Of a stretch of DNA of 11,288 nucleotides, positions 7,319 to 11,288 are shown in pieces. The stretch spans positions 1 through 11,288 of the forward strand of contig DPSD01000087.1 of NCBI GenBank assembly GCA_003538495.1. Direction: 5' to 3'. The translations under genes and the position numbers were made by a program. The DNA comes from Accumulibacter sp. (lineage in GTDB: Bacteria > Pseudomonadota > Gammaproteobacteria > Burkholderiales > Rhodocyclaceae). The notes under the pieces were generated by a model, which worked only from the letters and a program-made list of their open reading frames with translations, ran no database searches and was not told the origin of the DNA. Position 1 is the stretch's first letter; each line of letters opens with the position of its first letter.

Positions 7319-7385
7319 ACGGCCTCACCGACCCCTGGCCACGACCTCCGTCGCCGGCACTGCCCTTTCCGGGATCTCCCTCTGC

Positions 7386-8042
7386 ATGCTTGAAGCCTCG
7401 AATCTGGAATGCGTACGCGGTGAACGGCGCCTGTTCGCCGACGTCGGCTTTCGGCTCGAAGGGGGCGAAATGCTCTACGTGCAGGGGAGCAATGGTTCGG
7501 GAAAGACCAGCCTGCTGCGAATGCTTTGCGCGCTGACGCCAGCGGCCAGCGGCGAGATTCGCTGGCGCGGCAAGCCGATCGGCAGGCTTGGCGAGGAATT
7601 TCGCAGCGAACTGTGCTACCTCGGCCACCAGAACGCGATCAAGGAAGAACTGACGCCGCTGGAAAACCTGCGCTCGTCGGCGCAACTGGCGCAGGAGTCG
7701 CTTGTCCCGGATGCGGCGCTCGAGGCGCTGGAACTGGTCGGACTGCGCGGCCGCGAGGATCTGCCCTGCCGCTATCTTTCGCAAGGACAGAAGCGGCGCG
7801 CCGCACTGGCTCGCCTGGTCAATGAAAGGCGCCCGCTGTGGGTGCTCGACGAGCCCTACGTCGCGCTCGACACGGCCGCCGTCGAACTCGTTGCCGGCCT
7901 GATCGGCGCGCACCTGCAGCGCGGTGGACTGGCCGTGCTGACCACTCATCAGGCGGTGCCAATCCCGGCCGCAGCGGTCCGCGAACTGTGGCTTGGCGAC
8001 GACCATGCAGCGCCTGGCGGCGGCCGGTCAAGAACATGCTGA
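7386..8042 (+). CDS. ccmA: CcmA, ATPase subunit of the haem-handling ABC complex
   Basis: 218 aa ABC ATPase. Walker A GSNGSGKT at 34-41, signature LSQGQ at 131-135 (the CcmA form of LSGGQ), Walker B LWVLDEP at 151-157 and switch His188 in LTTHQ. Family knowledge: CcmA drives the CcmABCD complex; ATP hydrolysis releases haem-loaded CcmE from CcmC. The ATG at 7386 gives the family N-terminus; the ribosome site is weak (GGGA about 11 nt upstream). It overlaps ccmB by 7 bp, typical for this pair. First gene of the ccm operon, reading away from the hydrogenase-maturation genes. Confidence 0.95.
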   Translation: MLEASNLECVRGERRLFADVGFRLEGGEMLYVQGSNGSGKTSLLRMLCALTPAASGEIRWRGKPIGRLGEEFRSELCYLGHQNAIKEELTPLENLRSSAQLAQESLVPDAALEALELVGLRGREDLPCRYLSQGQKRRAALARLVNERRPLWVLDEPYVALDTAAVELVAGLIGAHLQRGGLAVLTTHQAVPIPAAAVRELWLGDDHAAPGGGRSRTC

Positions 8043-8704
8043 GCTCGCTGCGGGCGGTAATCGGCCGCGACCTGCGTCTGGCCATGCGGCGGCAGGCCGA
8101 CATCGTTGCGGCGATGTTCTTCTTCATCATCGTCGTCAGCCTGTTCCCGCTCGGCGTCGGCCCCGAACCCGATCAACTGCGCCGGATGGCGCCGGGCGTG
8201 CTGTGGGTCGCGGCGCTGCTGGCGACGATGCTTTCCCTGCCACGGCTGTTTGCCGACGATCACCGCGACGGCACGCTCGAACAACTGGCGCTGGCACCGC
8301 AGCCACTGGGGCTGATCGTGCTTGGCAAGGTGATCGCGCACTGGCTGGTGGCCGGCTTGCCGCTAGTGGTGCTGGCGCCGGTACTCGGCGTCCAGTTCGA
8401 TCTGGCCAGCGACGCGCTGGCGGTGCTCACCCTGTCGCTGCTGATCGGCACGCCGGCGCTGTCCGGCATCGGCGCCATCGGCGCGGCCCTGACCCTGGGC
8501 GTACGCGGGGGCGGCGTGCTGCTGTCGCTGCTGGTACTGCCGCTGTACATTCCGGTGCTGATCTTCGGCGCTGGCGCGGTCGATGCCACGGTCAGCGGCC
8601 TCGGGCCGCAAGCGCATCTGTCGCTGCTAGGCGCGCTGGCGCTTGGCGGGGTGTTCTTCGCCCCGTGGCCGACGGCGGCCGCCTTGCGCGTGGCGCTGGA
8701 ATGA
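8036..8704 (+). CDS. ccmB: CcmB, membrane subunit of the haem-handling ABC complex
   Basis: 222 aa, the usual length, very hydrophobic, with about six predicted membrane segments (roughly 22-40, 52-70, 93-118, 127-155, 160-180, 195-215). Start MLSSLRAVIGRDLRLAMRR is a typical CcmB N-terminus. The early region FFIIVVSLFPLGVGP and the loop LFADDHRDGTLEQLAL are characteristic. Family knowledge: inner-membrane partner of CcmA. The longer in-frame reading from 7838 would lie inside ccmA in another frame and is rejected. Unusually, 245 bp separate its stop from ccmC. Confidence 0.94.
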   Translation: MLSSLRAVIGRDLRLAMRRQADIVAAMFFFIIVVSLFPLGVGPEPDQLRRMAPGVLWVAALLATMLSLPRLFADDHRDGTLEQLALAPQPLGLIVLGKVIAHWLVAGLPLVVLAPVLGVQFDLASDALAVLTLSLLIGTPALSGIGAIGAALTLGVRGGGVLLSLLVLPLYIPVLIFGAGAVDATVSGLGPQAHLSLLGALALGGVFFAPWPTAAALRVALE

Positions 8705-8761
8705 AACCGGCTCCGGAAACCCCATCCGCCGCATGGCGACGGCCAGCCGTGCCGCTTGAGG

Positions 8762-8767
8762 TAGAAT
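8762..8767 (+). promoter_or_regulatory. Possible -10 element in the ccmB-ccmC spacer
   Basis: TAGAAT matches TATAAT at five of six positions in an otherwise very G+C-rich spacer. No convincing -35 lies 16-18 bp upstream (around 8738-8745). If real, it would give ccmC and the downstream genes their own transcript. Low confidence because a single hexamer is easily found by chance. Confidence 0.25.
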
Positions 8768-8777
8768 GGCGGGCTTC

Positions 8778-8799
8778 GGTTCACCGCGTGGTTCACCGC
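8778..8799 (+). repeat. Tandem 10-bp direct repeat in the ccmC leader
   Basis: GGTTCACCGC occurs twice (8778-8787 and 8790-8799) separated by GT, a 12-bp period. It lies just downstream of the TAGAAT hexamer and upstream of the possible leader ORF. It could be an operator or simply a short duplication. The repeat itself is seen; any role is unknown. Confidence 0.5.
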
Positions 8800-8821
8800 C
8801 TGTTTCATCTTGGGACGCCTC

Positions 8822-8953
8822 ATGCATCGTAGTTCGCCTGCTCGCCTTGGCGCGCCGCAAGCCAGCGGCAGCGACGGCCCATCGTCGCGCCTGGCCGGCC
8901 TCGCCCGCACCCCCGCCAGGCGGCGCGTTCAGCTGCCGCTTTCCGTGCGATGA
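8822..8953 (+). CDS. Possible 43-aa leader ORF overlapping the ccmC start
   Basis: ATG at 8822 opens a 43-codon frame (MHRSSPARLGAPQASGSDGP at its start, rich in Arg, Ser, Pro and Ala) whose TGA overlaps the ccmC ATG as ATGA. ccmC itself has no visible Shine-Dalgarno sequence, so coupled translation from this frame is possible. Against it, the composition looks like random high-G+C DNA, there is no hydrophobic segment, no family is recognised and its own ribosome site is weak. Treat as a hypothetical leader peptide, not an established gene. Confidence 0.25.
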   Translation: MHRSSPARLGAPQASGSDGPSSRLAGLARTPARRRVQLPLSVR

Positions 8954-9699
8954 CCGAGCGCACGATCAACTGGTTTCGGTACGCCAGTCCGCAGGCCTTC
9001 TACCCGCTCGCCGGCAGAATGATCCCGTGGTTCTGGGCGCTCGCCGCGCTGTTCGGCGTCGCCGGACTGAGCATCGGCTTCCTGCTGGCGCCGACCGACG
9101 CCCAGCAGGGCGAGGGCTACCGGATCATCTTTCTGCACGTGCCGGCGTCATGGCTGTCGATGTTCATCTATCTGGTGATGGCTTTCTGGGCCGGCATCGG
9201 GCTGGCTTTCAACATTCGCCTGTCGGGAATGATGGCCTCGGCACTGGCGCCGACCGGCGCGCTGTTCGCCTTCCTTTCGCTGTGGACCGGCGCCCTCTGG
9301 GGCAAACCGATGTGGGGCACCTGGTGGGTATGGGATGCGCGCCTGACTTCGGAATTGATCCTGCTCTTCCTGTATATCGGCTTCATCGCCCTGCAGGCAG
9401 CGATCGACGACCCGCGCCGGGCCGACAAGGCCGGTGCCATCCTGGCGCTGGTCGGGGTGGTGAACATTCCGATCATCTACTTCTCGGTGAAGTGGTGGAA
9501 CACCCTGCACCAGGGCGCGTCGGTCAGCCTGACCAAAGCGCCGAGCATGGCGGCGATGATGCTCTGGGGGATGCTGCTGTGCGCGCTGGGGTGCTGGATG
9601 TACAGCATCGCCATCGCCCTGATGCGGGTACGGACGATCATGCTCGAGCGCGAGCGCCACACCGACTGGGTGCGCGAACTGCTCACCGAGCAGGAGTAA
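8950..9699 (+). CDS. ccmC: CcmC, haem-handling protein that loads CcmE
   Basis: 249 aa, full length. About six membrane segments and the periplasmic tryptophan-rich WWD motif WGTWWVWDARLTSELILL at about 122-139. The two conserved haem-ligand histidines are H63 (FLHVPASW) and H187 (NTLHQGAS). Family knowledge: CcmC binds haem at the periplasmic face and with CcmD attaches it to CcmE. The ATG at 8950 is the only possible start: an in-frame TAG at 8830-8832 is followed by 39 codons with no ATG, GTG or TTG. No ribosome site is evident before it; the start overlaps the stop of a small upstream ORF. ccmD follows after 4 bp. Confidence 0.96.
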   Translation: MTERTINWFRYASPQAFYPLAGRMIPWFWALAALFGVAGLSIGFLLAPTDAQQGEGYRIIFLHVPASWLSMFIYLVMAFWAGIGLAFNIRLSGMMASALAPTGALFAFLSLWTGALWGKPMWGTWWVWDARLTSELILLFLYIGFIALQAAIDDPRRADKAGAILALVGVVNIPIIYFSVKWWNTLHQGASVSLTKAPSMAAMMLWGMLLCALGCWMYSIAIALMRVRTIMLERERHTDWVRELLTEQE

Positions 9700-9703
9700 G
9701 CGC

Positions 9704-9922
9704 ATGCACTGGAACAGTCTTGGCGAGTTTCTGGCGATGGGCAACCACGGCCTGTACGTCTGGGGCTCGGTGGTGGTGATGGCGGTGCTGATGGTCGCGG
9801 AACCGATGCTGTTGTTGCGGGGTCGGAAGACACTGCTTGAGCGTCTGAAGCGTCAGTACCGTGCCGAGAGGAGCGAAGCGACCAGGGCGCGCGCAGTGTC
9901 CAACCACAGGAGCACAGCTTGA
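9704..9922 (+). CDS. ccmD: CcmD, small membrane adaptor of the CcmABC complex
   Basis: 72 aa, slightly long for the family. [20 protein letters not shown] leads into one membrane segment (about 18-38), then a basic cytoplasmic tail ([13 protein letters not shown]). The motif with [10 protein letters not shown] is typical of CcmD. Family knowledge: CcmD stabilises CcmE on CcmC and is needed for release of haem-loaded CcmE. AGGAG overlapping the ccmC stop, 7 nt before the ATG, supports the start. Its TGA overlaps the TTG start of ccmE. Confidence 0.92.
   Translation: MHWNSLGEFLAMGNHGLYVWGSVVVMAVLMVAEPMLLLRGRKTLLERLKRQYRAERSEATRARAVSNHRSTA
9908..9912 (+). promoter_or_regulatory. Ribosome binding site deciding the TTG start of ccmE
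   Basis: AGGAG followed by a 6-nt spacer and TTG at 9919-9921. The next in-frame ATG (codon 8, at 9940) has no comparable upstream site, so this element favours the TTG. Confidence 0.7.
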
Positions 9923-10398
9923 AACCTCGTCACAAGCGCATGGCGTTGATCGCCGGCGGTCTGGTCATTCTCGGCATCGCCGTAACGCTGGTACTCAATG
10001 CCTTCCAGAGCAACCTGGTGTTCTTCTTTTCACCGACGCAGGTGGCCGCCGGCGAAGCGCCAACCGGCAAGAGCTTTCGCATCGGCGGCATGGTCAAGGA
10101 AGGATCGCTGCAGCGTCAGGCCGACGGGGTGACGATGCGCTTCGTGGTCACCGACACCGACCGGGAAATGACCGTTGCCTACCGGGGGATCCTGCCGGAC
10201 CTCTTCCGCGAGGGCAAAGGGGTCGTCGCGCAGGGCAAACTCGACGCAGATGGCGTCTTTGCCGCCGCCGAGGTGCTCGCCAAACACGACGAGAACTACA
10301 TGCCACCCGAAGCCGCCAAGGCGGTCGGCGACGCGCACCAGCGAGCGGCGGCGAACAAGGCCGCGGCGGAAGCCGCCGGCAAGACGCTCAGTCAGTAA
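9919..10398 (+). CDS. ccmE: CcmE, periplasmic haem chaperone
   Basis: 159 aa, normal length. A short basic cytoplasmic N-terminus (KPRHKR) and one signal-anchor membrane helix (about 9-27) precede a periplasmic OB-fold domain. The haem-binding motif is HDENY, H123 to Y127, followed by MPP; the histidine of the classical HxxxY type is intact. The C-terminal tail is Ala/Lys-rich. Family knowledge: CcmE binds haem covalently through this His after CcmC loading and carries it to CcmF. The start is TTG at 9919, supported by AGGAG just upstream and a TTGA overlap with the ccmD stop; a later ATG at codon 8 would remove the basic cap before the helix. Confidence 0.95.
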   Translation: MKPRHKRMALIAGGLVILGIAVTLVLNAFQSNLVFFFSPTQVAAGEAPTGKSFRIGGMVKEGSLQRQADGVTMRFVVTDTDREMTVAYRGILPDLFREGKGVVAQGKLDADGVFAAAEVLAKHDENYMPPEAAKAVGDAHQRAAANKAAAEAAGKTLSQ

Positions 10399-10422
10399 GT
10401 CGGACCAACGGACGATACGCTC

Positions 10423-11288
10423 ATGATCCCTGAACTCGGCAATTTCGCGCTCATCCTGGCGCTCTGCGTCGCCCTGGCGCAGGGCACGCTGCCGCTGATC
10501 GGCGCGCACACCAATCGGCGGCAATGGATCGCGCTGGCGCGTCCGGCAGCGATCGCGCAGGCGCTGCTGCTGGCGGTGGCTTTCGCGTGCCTGACCACCG
10601 CCTTCGTCGAGAACGACTTTTCGGTGGTCTATGTCGCACACCACTCAAACACGCTGCTGCCGCTGCAATACCGCGTCGCGGCGGTCTGGGGCGGACACGA
10701 AGGCTCGCTGCTGCTGTGGGTGATGATGCTCGCGCTGTGGGCGCTGGCGGTGGCGCTGCTGTCGAAGCAGTTGCCCGACCACATGGTTGCCCGTGTGCTC
10801 GGCGTTCTCGGTCTGGTTACCGCCGGTTTCCTGCTGTTCATCCTGTTCACCTCGAACCCTTTCGAGCGCCTGCTGCCTGGCGCCGAAGAAGGACGCGACC
10901 TGAACCCGCTGTTGCAGGACCCTGGCCTGATCTTTCACCCGCCGATGCTGTACATGGGCTACGTCGGCTTCTCGGTGGCTTTCGCCTTCGCCATCGCCGC
11001 GCTGCTCTCTGGCCAGCTCGACGCCGCCTGGGCGCGCTGGTCGCGACCGTGGACCACCGCCGCGTGGATCTTTCTGACCCTCGGGATTGCGCTCGGGTCG
11101 TGGTGGGCGTACTACGAACTCGGCTGGGGCGGCTGGTGGTTCTGGGACCCGGTCGAGAACGCCTCGTTCATGCCCTGGCTGGTCGGGACGGCGCTGCTGC
11201 ACTCGCTGGCGGTAACCGAGAAGCGCGGCAGCTTCAAGAACTGGACGGTGCTGCTGGCGATCTCGGCGTTCTCGCTGTCGCTGCTCGG
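10423..11288 (+). CDS. ccmF: CcmF, cytochrome c haem lyase subunit, N-terminal part
   Basis: Partial: ATG at 10423, 288 full codons to the right edge, no stop. Begins [20 protein letters not shown], typical of CcmF. Multiple membrane segments; the WWD motif [20 protein letters not shown] is at about 234-253. Conserved histidines visible are H92 (WGGHEGS), H172 ([14 protein letters not shown]) and H260 ([14 protein letters not shown]). Family knowledge: CcmF takes haem from CcmE and, with CcmH, attaches it to the CxxCH motif of apocytochrome c. It begins 24 bp after ccmE with only a weak ribosome site. About half the protein lies outside the window. Confidence 0.96.
   Translation, partial: MIPELGNFALILALCVALAQGTLPLIGAHTNRRQWIALARPAAIAQALLLAVAFACLTTAFVENDFSVVYVAHHSNTLLPLQYRVAAVWGGHEGSLLLWVMMLALWALAVALLSKQLPDHMVARVLGVLGLVTAGFLLFILFTSNPFERLLPGAEEGRDLNPLLQDPGLIFHPPMLYMGYVGFSVAFAFAIAALLSGQLDAAWARWSRPWTTAAWIFLTLGIALGSWWAYYELGWGGWWFWDPVENASFMPWLVGTALLHSLAVTEKRGSFKNWTVLLAISAFSLSLL

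Noticed and set aside
7287..8006. 239-codon minus-strand frame opposite ccmA
   Set aside because: Antisense shadow of a clear ABC ATPase; no recognisable family and no suitable start context.
8766..9779. 337-codon plus-strand frame covering the ccmB-ccmC spacer and ccmC
   Set aside because: Different frame from ccmC, which carries all CcmC motifs and membrane segments; this one translates to Arg/Ala/Pro-rich sequence without motifs.
1..11288. CRISPR arrays, tRNA or rRNA genes, insertion sequences, phage or toxin-antitoxin genes
   Set aside because: No spaced repeats, tRNA-like cloverleaf sequences, transposase motifs or terminal inverted repeats were seen; almost all the sequence is accounted for by hyp and ccm genes.

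Overview
The window (11,288 bp, high G+C) holds two back-to-back bacterial gene clusters that diverge from one short AT-richer intergenic region (about 7223-7385). Gene content and order point to a proteobacterium. The block hypA-B-F-C-D-E-X, with a HupK/HoxV-type gene immediately upstream of hypA, is the order I recall from the membrane-bound hydrogenase locus of Ralstonia (Cupriavidus). The ccmABCDEF order is that of proteobacterial System I cytochrome c maturation. A betaproteobacterium, perhaps Rhodocyclales-like, is my best guess, but this is inference without a phylogenetic marker.

Left block (minus strand, 7222 down to 1): a maturation operon for [NiFe]-hydrogenase. In transcription order it contains a short HupK/HoxV-like protein (139 aa), HypA and HypB (nickel insertion), HypF and HypE (synthesis of the cyanide ligands from carbamoyl phosphate), HypC and HypD (assembly scaffold for the Fe(CN)2CO unit), and the N-terminal 185 residues of HypX (CO ligand supply under aerobic conditions), which runs off the left edge. 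Gaps are 64 bp or less, and several genes overlap or nearly touch. No hydrogenase structural gene lies in the window.

Right block (plus strand, 7386 to 11288): cytochrome c maturation System I. CcmA and CcmB are an ABC ATPase and membrane partner, CcmC handles haem and loads CcmE, CcmD is a small membrane adaptor, CcmE is the periplasmic haem chaperone, and the first 288 residues of the haem lyase subunit CcmF reach the right edge. A 245-bp spacer between ccmB and ccmC is unusual for this operon. It holds a -10-like element, a tandem 10-bp repeat and a possible leader ORF that overlaps the ccmC start.

The divergent region carries a perfect match to the FNR/ANR consensus (TTGAT-N4-ATCAA, 7277-7290). 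On each side, about 31-32 bp from its centre, sits a -10-like hexamer, which is the class II activator geometry in both directions. My main hypothesis is that one anaerobic regulator controls hydrogenase maturation and cytochrome c maturation together. The second notable item is the HupK-like protein. It keeps the N-terminal and C-terminal cofactor-site regions of the hydrogenase large-subunit fold but lacks the middle.
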